Notes under the pieces: model-generated
Told to the model about the DNA's origin: nothing
The model's database searches: none
What the model saw: only the letters and a program-made list of their open reading frames with translations
Shown: positions 1-9,096 of the stretch, piece after piece
How positions within the stretch are numbered: the stretch's first letter is position 1
Layout: the number at the start of each line of letters is the position of its first letter
Position numbers and translations under genes: made by a program
NCBI GenBank assembly: GCA_016722375.1
Contig: JADKJG010000005.1
Location: 186,001-250,000, forward strand
Length of the DNA: 64,000 nucleotides
Reading direction: 5' to 3'
DNA from: Bacteroidota bacterium
GTDB lineage: Bacteria; Bacteroidota; Bacteroidia; Chitinophagales; LD1

Positions 1-1
1 C

Positions 2-823
2 ATTTTATTTGAAAAATTAAATGGAGTAATAAAGAAAGGCGAAACAGTTTTAAGGGAAACACTTGAAGCAAAAATTGCAGAAGCGTGTAAATTGAAGTTG
101 CAGCCGCAAGCACCACATAAAGATTTCTTAAATAAAATTACTGCAAGAAAACCAAGCGACCCAAGAGTTCAACTTTTTACAACCAACTATGATTTGCTTT
201 TTGAATCAGCTGCTAATCAAGGTGGCTTTGTCGTAATTGACGGATTCTCATTTACTCAACCAAGGAAATTTTCAGGAAGATACTTTGACCTTGATATTGT
301 CAATCGAGAGAAAACAAGAATAAAACAAGAAGAAAGTTTTGTATCAAAAGTCTTTCATTTCTACAAATTGCATGGTTCATTAAACTGGTGTAAAGACGAT
401 TCAAAAAGTATTGTACAGCAAGATAGCCCTAAAAAGCCATTGATAATTTATCCCGCAAGTGAAAAATATGAAAGTTCATACGAACAACCATACTTTGAAA
501 TGATGTCAAGATTTCAACAAGCACTACGGAAAGAAAATACTTTACTTGTCGTAATTGGTTTTGGTTTTCAAGACAAGCATATTCAAAACGCTATTATTGA
601 AGCAGTGGAACAGAATCCGAGTTTCCAACTGATAATAGTTAGCTACACTGGAAATGATAATGATGGCATTGACACAACTTCCTTAAAACAATTCTTTTCT
701 GAAGAAGCAAGCAAGAAAGTTAAACGAAATGTAAACATTGTATATGACAGCTTCAGTGGTTTTACAAAAAAATATCCATCTAACTACACCTATATAGAAC
801 CCAATAAAGAATCAAGCCAATGA
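2..823 (+). CDS. SIR2-like NADase, defence protein (5' end cut by window)
   Basis: The C-terminal 273 codons are visible; the frame is open to the window edge, so the true start lies outside. SIR2-family hallmarks are present: TTNYD with the presumed catalytic Asn at visible residue 62, KLHGS with His 124, and a late GFGFQDKHI segment. In bacterial defence proteins of this family the domain hydrolyses NAD+ once infection is sensed, causing abortive infection. The stop codon overlaps the ATG of the HerA-like ATPase by 4 bases (ATGA), implying translational coupling and a shared complex. This pair matches the known SIR2-HerA defence system. Family assignment is firm; the anti-phage role is inferred from family and partner. 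Confidence 0.85.
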   Translation: MLFEKLNGVIKKGETVLRETLEAKIAEACKLKLQPQAPHKDFLNKITARKPSDPRVQLFTTNYDLLFESAANQGGFVVIDGFSFTQPRKFSGRYFDLDIVNREKTRIKQEESFVSKVFHFYKLHGSLNWCKDDSKSIVQQDSPKKPLIIYPASEKYESSYEQPYFEMMSRFQQALRKENTLLVVIGFGFQDKHIQNAIIEAVEQNPSFQLIIVSYTGNDNDGIDTTSLKQFFSEEASKKVKRNVNIVYDSFSGFTKKYPSNYTYIEPNKESSQ

Positions 824-2478
824 ATCCCTTTAATCATAATTACTTTTTGGGCTACATCAATGAAGTTTCACCACAATATGTGAAAGTTCATTTTCCATCT
901 TCAAACTTATTAGAAAAATTTAGTCACCAAGGAGTTTTTTATGCTGGCGGAAATGTTGGAAATTTCATTGTGATTGAAGGAGAAGAAATCGGATTTCTTG
1001 CACGGGTAATTGAAATTGAGTTGCCTGATGGCGAAAGAAAATCAATAAGTGAAAAAGCAATTCAACATGATGAAACTACTTTTCATCCTTCTGGCAAGGC
1101 AGAGTTATTATTAAGTTTCAGTGTATTTGAACCACAGAAAACAGAAAAGACTGTTTCAAAATATCCCGCAATTGGTGCAAAAGTTTACTCATGTTCAGAT
1201 GAACAAATTGCAATTTATGTAAAGGAGTTTGGAAAGAAAAAAGATGAATCAGAAAATGTTTACGCTGATTTAGGTAAGCTGACTTCCAATGATGCGGCCT
1301 GCAAAGTTTCAATGAATTCAATTTTTGGACGACATTGTGCAATAGTCGGAACAACAGGAGGTGGAAAGAGTTGGACAGTTGCAAAGTTGATTGATGAAGT
1401 AAAGGCCAAAACAGACAATAAAGTAATTCTCATTGATGCAACAGGTGAATACAAAAGTGTTTTCACTAATAATGTCGTTTTTGGTATTGATACTTCATTT
1501 CCTTTTAAATATCTTTCAAATAGTGATTTTTGTTTTCTTTTTCAAGAACACTCTCCAAATACAGTGGGCGCACTTTGCGATGCAATTCATAGTCTGAAAT
1601 TAATTGAACTCGTGGCAATCACTGACGGCATTAAAATTGGCAAAAATCAAGACAATTGCACAAGGTTGGTAAGGGATAATGTTCACAAATTCAGGAATTG
1701 CAATTTCAAAATTGAAAATCTTGCATCACAAGTTGCAAATGAATGTGTAAGAGTTGGGAGGGGAAATAATTATGAAGAGGATAGTTTTAAACTTGGTTAT
1801 ACATCCCACTTAATTTCAAGAATCAATTTGCTTTTAAATAATCATATTGTTTGCTCGGCATTAGGTATAAAAACTACTTCAAGCTCTGAAACAAAGGACA
1901 TTATAACTGTGCTTGATGACTTTTTAAAACCAAGTAATAAGAAATCAGTATTAAGAATAGGATTTGAAAAGTTATCGTATGATTTTGCAATTAGAGAACT
2001 TATCGTTGACTTTCTTTCTTCACACCTTTTAAAAAAATCAAGAGAAGATAAGTTTATCGCAAATCCTTTAATCCTTTTTATCGATGAAGCACATCAATTT
2101 CTAAATAAAAGAATTAATGCAGAAGACAATACTACATTCTCTTTACAGAATATTGACCTGATTGCTAAAGAATGTCGAAAGTATGGTTTGTTTCTTTGCT
2201 TAGCCACACAAATGCCAAGAGACATACCAGTTGGAACTCTAAGCCAAATGGGAACTTTCATTGTTCATAGGCTAATAAACGAACAGGATAAAAAATCGAT
2301 TGAGAACGCGGCTTCATCAGCAAATAAAAGCGTGTTAGGATTTCTTCCAACTTTAGGTGAAGGGGAAGCATTATTAGTTGGAGTTGATTTTCCAATGCCA
2401 TTATTAGTTAAGATTACAGAACCGGAAAAGAAACCGCAATCAAATACACCAAGACTTAAATCAAAAGCAATAAAATAA
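820..2478 (+). CDS. HerA-like ATPase (DUF87), partner of the SIR2 protein
   Basis: A 552-residue P-loop ATPase of the HerA/FtsK superfamily. An N-terminal beta-rich region (about 1-130, HAS-barrel-like) precedes the ATPase core, with Walker A GTTGGGKS at about 177-184, Walker B LILFIDEAH at about 417-425, and a CLATQMPRD sensor segment after it. HerA proteins form hexameric DNA translocases; in SIR2-HerA systems the hexamer assembles with SIR2 subunits and controls their NADase activity. The start overlaps the stop of the SIR2 gene. The C-terminus is Lys/Pro-rich. No nuclease gene (NurA) lies beside it, which argues for the defence pairing rather than DNA end resection. Confidence 0.85.
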   Translation: MNPFNHNYFLGYINEVSPQYVKVHFPSSNLLEKFSHQGVFYAGGNVGNFIVIEGEEIGFLARVIEIELPDGERKSISEKAIQHDETTFHPSGKAELLLSFSVFEPQKTEKTVSKYPAIGAKVYSCSDEQIAIYVKEFGKKKDESENVYADLGKLTSNDAACKVSMNSIFGRHCAIVGTTGGGKSWTVAKLIDEVKAKTDNKVILIDATGEYKSVFTNNVVFGIDTSFPFKYLSNSDFCFLFQEHSPNTVGALCDAIHSLKLIELVAITDGIKIGKNQDNCTRLVRDNVHKFRNCNFKIENLASQVANECVRVGRGNNYEEDSFKLGYTSHLISRINLLLNNHIVCSALGIKTTSSSETKDIITVLDDFLKPSNKKSVLRIGFEKLSYDFAIRELIVDFLSSHLLKKSREDKFIANPLILFIDEAHQFLNKRINAEDNTTFSLQNIDLIAKECRKYGLFLCLATQMPRDIPVGTLSQMGTFIVHRLINEQDKKSIENAASSANKSVLGFLPTLGEGEALLVGVDFPMPLLVKITEPEKKPQSNTPRLKSKAIK

Positions 2479-2535
2479 CTTACCAACTCGGCTGAAACGG
2501 AGCTAACGCAGAGCGACGAGGATGTGTAAGGGTTT

Positions 2536-2549
2536 GCATTTGTAAATGC
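2536..2549. terminator. Short palindrome between convergent genes
   Basis: A 6-bp perfect stem (GCATTT / AAATGC) with a 2-base loop sits between the convergent ends of the HerA-like gene and the coiled-coil gene. It is short and lacks a strong T-run, so it is only a weak candidate for a bidirectional terminator. Confidence 0.25.
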
Positions 2550-2550
2550 C

Positions 2551-3951
2551 TTAACTATTTCCCTCCCCCGGTTTACCGTCCTTCACGGGGACGGCCTTTA
2601 GCTCAATACCACTCTTTATGTCCTCTTCATATTGCTTATATATATGCTCGAAGGAAAGGCCGATGTCAAAATCGGCAAGTACAGATTCGATATAGGGTGT
2701 AGGATCAAAACCGGTATTGTGGCAATAGATAAGCATGAACCAGCAGATATGGAACAGCCGCTGTGCAAATTCCTGAAAGCCTTCCCCTTCGAAGGTCACA
2801 GAGCCATCGGCTTCATTTACTGGTAGCCTTTTATCCAATATCAGGTCACCCATCAGGAAATAAGCCCTTGCGTCGTGGTCCTGAAGAAAGAAGAATATAC
2901 AGGGAACACTTTTGCACATACCGGATATCCAGCGCATCGGTATCGGTTGGCCTTTCCAGCCGTCGTCGGTCATCGGGTTTCCATCGCGGTTCAGAAAATT
3001 GAGTTGCACCGAAAAAAGAAATTTTTCGATGAGCTTTGGAAAATGCTGCAGCGTCATCACCAGTTCATCCATGTAGGCCGTTTGACCGGATTTCACCACA
3101 TCCATATCCACAGATATGACCAGCGTTTTGTTTTGTCCGCTGCCCATCAGTCCCATACTGTTTTTAAACTTTTGGATACGCTCGTCGCCGGGTGGCATCA
3201 GGTATTTGGGTTTGGTTTTAGGGTCACCGGTTCCGTTGGCATAGCTTTCGGAAAGCGAGCAGTCCAGCATTTTTCCGTCATCATAAAAATCTGAAGCCAG
3301 CTTTTTGGTTTCATCCCATTCGCGGTAGGCTTCGCCCACCCGGTAATTCAATTCACCATAACGATTCACTATTCTGCTGCATCGTTTTTCAAAATCGCGG
3401 AGTTTAGTGAAGCGCCCCTTGAAATCATCGAAGTCGCTGTCGAAAGCGGTAAGGTCGAGCGAATATTTAGCGTGGTTTTTATAAAACTCATCAGTCTCAT
3501 TTCTGAACTTGTCATAAACCTTATTCACGGCTTCATTCAATTCATTAAACCGGTTGTAGTCTTTCTCGATGTTTTCGAACTCGTTATAAACCGGAGCCAG
3601 CTCTTCTTCATGAAAATCATTCACGGTTGGGTAGTAAGCCTGGATACGTTCCATAAGGTCGTTAACCGCCTCGGTGCTTTTTAACTTGGTTGTAAGCACT
3701 TCGGCCTCATTTTTAAAAGCTTGTAAGGTTTCAGCAACCGGTTTGAATTTTTCGTCCACCGCCTTCACTTTGTCTTCAAACTCGGTGTATAGATAAAGCA
3801 AGCGCTCGGCTTCCTTGTTTAATTCCTGCATGCGCGAATGGAGCGCGAGGTAGGATTCGAACAGTTGTTTCTCGTATTCAGACTCGGGTATGGATGGGTC
3901 GTAGCGTAGGTTGATGGTCCGCAAGGGGTGTGGTGTCTTCCGTTCTTTCAT
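2551..3951 (-). CDS. Coiled-coil protein of unknown function
   Basis: A 466-residue soluble protein with no signal peptide or membrane segment. Residues about 30-235 are rich in Glu, Lys, Asp and Leu with heptad-like spacing and almost no Pro or Gly, typical of long coiled coil. Residues about 255-450 look globular, with many aromatic residues (a CIFFFLQDHDAR stretch and a HICWFMLIYCH stretch) and a strand-like LVISVDMDVV segment. I do not recognise the family. It is convergent with the SIR2-HerA pair and divergent from the next gene, so it is probably its own transcription unit. It could be a structural or phage-related protein; no function is assigned. Confidence 0.7.
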   Translation of the reverse strand: MKERKTPHPLRTINLRYDPSIPESEYEKQLFESYLALHSRMQELNKEAERLLYLYTEFEDKVKAVDEKFKPVAETLQAFKNEAEVLTTKLKSTEAVNDLMERIQAYYPTVNDFHEEELAPVYNEFENIEKDYNRFNELNEAVNKVYDKFRNETDEFYKNHAKYSLDLTAFDSDFDDFKGRFTKLRDFEKRCSRIVNRYGELNYRVGEAYREWDETKKLASDFYDDGKMLDCSLSESYANGTGDPKTKPKYLMPPGDERIQKFKNSMGLMGSGQNKTLVISVDMDVVKSGQTAYMDELVMTLQHFPKLIEKFLFSVQLNFLNRDGNPMTDDGWKGQPIPMRWISGMCKSVPCIFFFLQDHDARAYFLMGDLILDKRLPVNEADGSVTFEGEGFQEFAQRLFHICWFMLIYCHNTGFDPTPYIESVLADFDIGLSFEHIYKQYEEDIKSGIELKAVPVKDGKPGEGNS

Positions 3952-4555
3952 GGGCGAAATTTAGAAACGAAGTTAGAGAAAATTTAGCTTATTTCAAGAG
4001 GACTTTGCAGCTTCTTTTGAAAATCAAGTTTATTGAATATCCTCTCTCTACATTCTCTTCATGTCTTCGTCTAAAGCCTACCGTGTGGACACAACTTTAA
4101 AATGGCAACATGTTACAAAACCATTCTATTGTTTGCACTTTTAACGATTATCGGATAAAAAATACAGTTTAACGCAAAGAATTCAGTCGTTGACTATATC
4201 TTTTGCGCTCTTTGCGCGGCTGTTCACTTTGCGTTAAACTGTATTCGGTTTTTCAAATCCAAACAGCTTCTTATTTTCCGATAAAATATTTTTAAAAATC
4301 AAGATCAAAAACAGGCAATATTTTATTTTTTGCTGTGGATTTAATAAATATCGCTACCTGAATTTATTTCACAGCTAATAAAATCATTTTAATTTCCGAT
4401 ATAAATAAAAATAAAGAAAGCAGATAATTTTATAGGGTCTTCAGTATATTTTCAAAAGGCGGCTTATTTTTATATAAATCAAACGAAATTATTTTAGTTG
4501 CCAATTATTTATCTCATTTTTGATGTAGTTTAATTTGTAAAATAAATTCGGAATC
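3952..4555. other. AT-rich divergent intergenic region
   Basis: About 600 bases without a convincing gene, between a minus-strand and a plus-strand gene, so it should hold both promoters. It contains the inverted repeat annotated separately. Just upstream of the 4556 gene, TTTG (4519-4522), 20 bases and TAAATTCG (4543-4550) resemble the Bacteroidota TTTG / TAnnTTTG promoter with one mismatch, though this leaves almost no leader; TTAATTTG at 4530-4537 is an alternative. Neither is strong. Confidence 0.5.
4161..4245. repeat. Perfect 19-bp inverted repeat, 47-base loop
   Basis: The left arm, 4161-4179 (aatacagtttaacgcaaag), is exactly complementary to the right arm, 4227-4245. The loop holds another GC-rich pair of GCGC copies (gcgctctttgcgc). 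It encodes nothing obvious. It could be a MITE-like or REP-like mobile repeat, or a large hairpin in a transcript. No target-site duplication was seen. Confidence 0.7.
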
Positions 4556-5173
4556 ATGGCAAAAGACATTATCCCCGGCAAGGACGGCGATTTAAAAAAT
4601 TGGTTGGAAGTTTTTAAAGTCGGCATTGGGCAACTTGGCGTGAATGTCGGTTTGAGCAATGCTCAAATTATAGCCGCGCAGGATTTGTGCCTCGAATTCA
4701 GCCAGCAAATCACCATTGCTCATCAGGCAAAGGTGGCTGCCAAAAAAGAAAACGCCAAAAAGAAATCCATGCGCACCACCCATTTGCAGCCCTTGCGAAA
4801 ATTGATGAAGCGCGTTAAAATTTCAGGCGATTATAATCCCAGCATGGGCAAACAAATGGGCATTATTGCTACCCGGCCAGTCTTTCAGCCGCACGAATAC
4901 AAGCCGGTTTTGAAAGTGGGCGCATCCGGCCAATTGATAAAAATAAGTTTCAAGAAAAAAGGAGTAGAACGCTTAGAATTTTATGGCATGAAAAATGGCA
5001 GCGAGGCCTGGCAGTTCATCGGCACACGGTCGCATAGCCCTTTCTATTTCAAGCCACCGGATGAGCTGACAGGCTCGGGCGAAAAATGGATCATCAAAGC
5101 GGTGGGAATTATCAAGGATAAACCGATAGGCCAATACAGCGATTTAGTAACGGTGATGTATCTTCATAATTAA
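4556..5173 (+). CDS. Hypothetical protein with Lys-rich linker and beta-rich C-terminus
   Basis: A 205-residue cytoplasmic-looking protein with no signal peptide. Residues 1-60 appear helical; residues about 60-95 form a strongly basic segment with many Lys and Arg; residues about 105-205 alternate hydrophobic and polar residues in strand-like fashion, resembling a fibronectin-III-like fold (a VERLEFYGMKNGSE segment and a closing YSDLVTVMYLHN strand). I do not recognise a named family. It stands alone: divergent from the coiled-coil gene and 100 bases ahead of rfbA. The ATG start is supported by the AT-rich upstream region and lack of alternatives. Confidence 0.65.
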   Translation: MAKDIIPGKDGDLKNWLEVFKVGIGQLGVNVGLSNAQIIAAQDLCLEFSQQITIAHQAKVAAKKENAKKKSMRTTHLQPLRKLMKRVKISGDYNPSMGKQMGIIATRPVFQPHEYKPVLKVGASGQLIKISFKKKGVERLEFYGMKNGSEAWQFIGTRSHSPFYFKPPDELTGSGEKWIIKAVGIIKDKPIGQYSDLVTVMYLHN

Positions 5174-5274
5174 TAGACGAGAAATTAAACGCCGCAGCGC
5201 TGCCGAGTTTTTTTGGACATGAAGACCTGTCATTTTCTGATTTTGCTTTCTTTGTGTCTTAACGATTATTCATC

Positions 5275-6135
5275 ATGAAGGGAATTATACTCGCCGGAGG
5301 GTCGGGCACCCGGCTCTATCCTATTACTTACGCCATCAGCAAACAAATGATGCCGATTTATGATAAGCCGATGATCTATTATCCGCTGTCGGTGCTGATG
5401 AAGGCGGGCATCAACGAAATTCTCATTATCTCTACTCCTACTGACTTGCCCAATTTTGAAAGATTGTTGGGTGATGGAAAGCGATATGGCTGCAAGTTTT
5501 CTTATCAAGTGCAGGAAGTTCCCAATGGATTGGCGCAGGCTTTTGTGTTGGGTGAAAAATTTATCGGCAAGGACAGTGTCGCGCTGATTTTGGGCGACAA
5601 TATTTTTTATGGCAGCGGATTAGACCAACTGCTGAAATCTATGGTGAATCCAAATGGCGGGGTAGTTTTTGCCTATCACGTTTCAGATCCGGAGCGTTAT
5701 GGAGTGGTCGAGTTTAATGCAGACGGCAAAGCAATTTCTATTGAAGAAAAACCGGTCAAACCAAAATCAAACTTTGCTGTTCCGGGATTATATTTTTATG
5801 ATAATGAAGTGGTGCAGATTGCTAAAAATCTAAAACCCAGTCCACGCGGCGAATACGAAATCACCGATGTAAATAAACAGTATCTTCACGACGGGAATTT
5901 ACAAGTAGGCATTTTGGATCGAGGTACCGCCTGGTTGGATACCGGCACCTTTGATTCGCTGATGCAGGCTTCGCAGTTTGTGCAGGTGATTGAACAAAGG
6001 CAGGGATTGAAAGTGGGTTGTATTGAAGAAGAAGCTTGGAGACAAGGATTTATTTCCAAAGAACAATTACATAACTTGGCCGAGCCTTTAATGAAAAGTG
6101 GTTACGGAAAATATTTAATGGAATTGATTTCGTAA
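5275..6135 (+). CDS. rfbA: Glucose-1-phosphate thymidylyltransferase
   Basis: 286 residues, the usual length for RmlA. It condenses glucose-1-phosphate with dTTP to dTDP-glucose, the first step of dTDP-sugar synthesis for cell-surface polysaccharide. The N-terminal nucleotide-binding signature GGSGTRLYP is at about 8-16, KQMMPIYDKPMIYYPL follows, the metal/substrate motif GDNIFYG is at about 104-110, and GEYEITDVN is present near 195. Downstream are an SDR epimerase and galE, but the remaining dTDP-rhamnose genes (rmlB, C, D) are not in the window, so the end product cannot be fixed. Confidence 0.93.
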   Translation: MKGIILAGGSGTRLYPITYAISKQMMPIYDKPMIYYPLSVLMKAGINEILIISTPTDLPNFERLLGDGKRYGCKFSYQVQEVPNGLAQAFVLGEKFIGKDSVALILGDNIFYGSGLDQLLKSMVNPNGGVVFAYHVSDPERYGVVEFNADGKAISIEEKPVKPKSNFAVPGLYFYDNEVVQIAKNLKPSPRGEYEITDVNKQYLHDGNLQVGILDRGTAWLDTGTFDSLMQASQFVQVIEQRQGLKVGCIEEEAWRQGFISKEQLHNLAEPLMKSGYGKYLMELIS

Positions 6136-6149
6136 AACAGAAAAAAAGC

Positions 6150-6167
6150 GCGGAAAGCCCTCTCCGC
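6150..6167 (+). terminator. Weak hairpin after rfbA
   Basis: GCGGA (6150-6154) pairs with TCCGC (6163-6167) over an 8-base loop and is followed by a T-rich stretch. The stem is short; it could attenuate transcription between rfbA and the epimerase gene. Confidence 0.3.
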
Positions 6168-6196
6168 CTCTTTATATTTTAGTTATAAATAAAACC

Positions 6197-7135
6197 ATGA
6201 AAAATAAAATTCTCATCACCGGTGGCGCCGGATTTATCGGTAGTTGTCTAGCCGATAGGCTGATTGAAAACCCCGACAATTTTGTGTTGCTTGTAGATGA
6301 TCTTTCTACCGGAAATATCAAACGCCTGCCCAATAAAAAACATACTAATTGGAAATTCATCAAGTGCGATTGCAACGAGTATCGCGATATATCTGCCGTG
6401 ATGATGGCCTACCGGTTTGACTATGTGTTTCATTATGCCGCCGTAGTGGGAGTGAAAAGAACACTGGAAAATCCGGTTTCGGTTTTGCGCGATATACAGG
6501 GTATTCGCTATGTACTAGAGTTATGTAAAAACACCGGAGTGAAACAGGTGTTCTATTCTTCTTCCTCCGAGGTATATGGTGAACCTTTTGAGCACCCACA
6601 AAACGAATTGACCACGCCACTCAACTCCCGTTTGCCATACGCGGTGGTGAAAAATGTGGGTGAAGCGTTTATTCGTTCCTTCAAACAGGAATATGGTTTG
6701 GATTACACCATCTTCCGCTTTTTCAATACATACGGTCCGAAACAGAGTACTGATTTTGTGATGTCGAAATTCATTAAAGCAGCGGTGGCAGGCCACAAAA
6801 TATCTATTTACGGTGACGGTAAACAGACGAGAACATTTTGCTACAAGGACGACAACATTGATGCTTGCATCAACGCCATGGAAACAAATACGTATTTGAA
6901 TGATGTGGTCAATATAGGGAGCGATAACGAGATGACAGTAATCGAACTAGCTCAAGCAATTATTAAAATAACAAACTCAAAATCAGAAATGGTTCATCTG
7001 CCCGCCCTAATAGAAGGGGATATGACCAGAAGAAAGCCGGATATTGCCAAGATGAAAAAGATATTGGGCAGACCGATGATAACAATTGAGGAAGGAATCC
7101 GCAAGACTATCGAAAGCGGACAGTATAACTTCTAA
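6197..7135 (+). CDS. NAD-dependent epimerase/dehydratase (extended SDR)
   Basis: 312-residue extended short-chain dehydrogenase acting on a nucleotide sugar. The Rossmann motif GGAGFIG is at about 8-14, SSSSEVYGE near 120, and the catalytic pair Tyr148-x3-Lys152 (YAVVK) is intact. FFNTYGP and GDGKQTRTFCY resemble UDP-glucuronate decarboxylase and dTDP-glucose 4,6-dehydratase, so either activity, or C4 epimerisation, is possible; sequence alone does not decide. It lies between rfbA and galE, only 3 bases before galE, so it is very probably co-transcribed with galE for surface glycan synthesis. Confidence 0.85.
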   Translation: MKNKILITGGAGFIGSCLADRLIENPDNFVLLVDDLSTGNIKRLPNKKHTNWKFIKCDCNEYRDISAVMMAYRFDYVFHYAAVVGVKRTLENPVSVLRDIQGIRYVLELCKNTGVKQVFYSSSSEVYGEPFEHPQNELTTPLNSRLPYAVVKNVGEAFIRSFKQEYGLDYTIFRFFNTYGPKQSTDFVMSKFIKAAVAGHKISIYGDGKQTRTFCYKDDNIDACINAMETNTYLNDVVNIGSDNEMTVIELAQAIIKITNSKSEMVHLPALIEGDMTRRKPDIAKMKKILGRPMITIEEGIRKTIESGQYNF

Positions 7136-7138
7136 TCC

Positions 7139-8176
7139 ATGACGAATAAGAAACCAAAAATTCTAGTCACCGGTGGCTGTGGCTACATCGGCTCGCATAC
7201 CATAGTAGATTTATTGAACCACGGCTTTGATGCCATCAGCATAGACAGCAATATGCGGTCGAAGGCGGCCACCACAGAGCGCATCGAGGCGGTTACCGGT
7301 AAAAAGATTGTCAACCACCCAATAGATTTGTGCGACAAGGAAGCCGTCCGTAAAATATTCAAAGAGGAAGGAAAGATAGACGGTATCATTCATTTTGCTG
7401 CTTTAAAATCGGTTCCCGAATCGGTGAACAAACCCTTGCTTTATTATCGCAACAACCTAGATTCATTGCTCAATCTTCTTGAACTTGCCGAAGAATTCAG
7501 CATCCGAGATTTTGTGTTTTCATCGTCCTGTTCGGTGTATGGCAATGCTACTGAATTGCCGGTTATGGAAACCACTCCCTTAGGTGATGCTGAATCTCCC
7601 TATGCGCGCACCAAGCAGATGGGCGAAGGCATCATACACGACTTTGCGAAGATTTCTGAAGCTGGAAGATATATTATGCTTCGCTATTTCAATCCGGTGG
7701 GCGCACATGAAAGCGGAAAACTGGGAGAAGATTCTACCGACGTGGTGACCGCCATCGTTCCCCGTATTACCGGTGTTGCGATTGGAAAGTTTAAAGATTT
7801 CACTGTTTTTGGAAATGACTACGATACCCGCGACGGCACCTGTGTTCGTGATTATATTCACGTGATGGATATTGCAAATGCACATACCAAAGCGCTACAA
7901 TATCTGATGGAAAATAAGAATCAGGAAAACTGTGAGGTGTTCAATCTAGGCACCGGTAACGGAGTTACGGTACTGGAAGCCATCCATTCTTTTGAGAAAG
8001 TGAGCGGCGAAATGCTGAACTGGAAAACCGGAGCACGTAGGTCGGGTGATGTGGTTGCTATTTACGCAGACAATCAAAAAGCAAAAGATAAATTGGGTTG
8101 GAAAATTGAGCGCGACCTCGACCTCATGATGCGCACAGCTTGGGAGTGGGAAAAAATTCTCGCCGGTAGGGCGTGA
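7139..8176 (+). CDS. galE: UDP-glucose 4-epimerase
   Basis: 345 residues, usual GalE length. It interconverts UDP-glucose and UDP-galactose. The NAD-binding GGCGYIGSHT is at about 10-19, SSSCSVYG near 125, and the catalytic YARTK has Tyr155 and Lys159. The GalE-typical RYFNPVGAHESG and RDYIHVMDIANAH segments are intact, making it a clear GalE rather than a generic SDR. It follows the epimerase gene by 3 bases and closes the nucleotide-sugar group. Confidence 0.93.
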   Translation: MTNKKPKILVTGGCGYIGSHTIVDLLNHGFDAISIDSNMRSKAATTERIEAVTGKKIVNHPIDLCDKEAVRKIFKEEGKIDGIIHFAALKSVPESVNKPLLYYRNNLDSLLNLLELAEEFSIRDFVFSSSCSVYGNATELPVMETTPLGDAESPYARTKQMGEGIIHDFAKISEAGRYIMLRYFNPVGAHESGKLGEDSTDVVTAIVPRITGVAIGKFKDFTVFGNDYDTRDGTCVRDYIHVMDIANAHTKALQYLMENKNQENCEVFNLGTGNGVTVLEAIHSFEKVSGEMLNWKTGARRSGDVVAIYADNQKAKDKLGWKIERDLDLMMRTAWEWEKILAGRA

Positions 8177-8218
8177 AAATACTTCCAGCACCGAGCCGGA
8201 GGAATGTTTATTTATATT

Positions 8219-8226
8219 TACTTTTG
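8219..8226 (+). promoter_or_regulatory. Candidate -7 element of a Bacteroidota promoter
   Basis: TACTTTTG fits the TAnnTTTG consensus used by the primary sigma factor of Bacteroidota and leaves a leader of about 15-20 bases to the hydrolase ATG at 8247. A clear TTTG element upstream is not visible, so support is partial. Confidence 0.45.
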
Positions 8227-8246
8227 AGTGGGTCATTTCAGTGCAC

Positions 8247-9005
8247 ATGTTGTTAGAAATTAAACAGGAAGGGCGGTTCAAATATGCCGAGACCGGCACC
8301 GGTGAGGTGCTGTTATTGTTGCATGGATTATTTGGTGCGTTAAGCAATTTTGAACATCTGATCAACAGTTTTTCGGATAGGTTCAGAATCATAATTCCGA
8401 TATTGCCCCTGTATGATTTGAAGCCCGAGCAAACCAATGTAGATGGCATGCTCGATTATATTGACGGGTTCATCCGCCATAAAGAAATTGATAAGTTACA
8501 TCTGATTGGCAACTCGTTGGGTGGGCATATCGCTCAGCTTTATTATTTGCTGCGGCCTGAAAAAATAAAGACCATGACGCTGACCGCCAGTTCCGGCTTG
8601 TTTGAAAACACTTTGGGCGACGCCTATCCCCGAAAGGGTGATTATGAATTTGTGCAGAAGAAAACACAGACTACATTCTATGATCCAAAACACGCTACTA
8701 AAGAATTAGTAGATGAGGTTTTTGAAATTGTAAACAATCGAGAAAAAGTGCTGCGCCTGATATTTATGGCCAAATCTGCCCTGCGAAATAATCTGCGCGA
8801 ACAGATACCCGGCATGAAAGTACCGGTATGTCTGATTTGGGGCGAAGACGATACCATTACTCCGCCCTTTGTTGGAAAAGAGTTTCATACGCTGCTGCCC
8901 AATTCCGAATTACACATTATCAAACAATGCGGACATGCGCCCATGATGGAAAAGCCGGAAGAATTTAACCGCCTATTAGAACAGTTTTTGAATAAATGGT
9001 TATGA
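8247..9005 (+). CDS. Alpha/beta hydrolase
   Basis: 252 residues. The catalytic triad of the alpha/beta hydrolase fold is visible: nucleophile Ser90 in GNSLGGH, an acid in WGEDDTITPP near 200, and His230 in CGHAPMMEKP. LLLHGLFG near the N-terminus supplies the oxyanion-hole HG. It most resembles small esterases/meta-cleavage hydrolases, but the substrate cannot be told. The ATG at 8247 was preferred over a GTG 6 bases upstream because ATG is the commoner start and the promoter spacing suits it. No signal peptide, so it is cytoplasmic. Confidence 0.85.
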   Translation: MLLEIKQEGRFKYAETGTGEVLLLLHGLFGALSNFEHLINSFSDRFRIIIPILPLYDLKPEQTNVDGMLDYIDGFIRHKEIDKLHLIGNSLGGHIAQLYYLLRPEKIKTMTLTASSGLFENTLGDAYPRKGDYEFVQKKTQTTFYDPKHATKELVDEVFEIVNNREKVLRLIFMAKSALRNNLREQIPGMKVPVCLIWGEDDTITPPFVGKEFHTLLPNSELHIIKQCGHAPMMEKPEEFNRLLEQFLNKWL

Positions 9006-9096
9006 TTGCCTCATTGTATCAAGGAATTATTCGCCAACTAATGGCGAACTTTTCAGTGAATTATACGTCTATATATATAATGAAGGGCATCCTATT

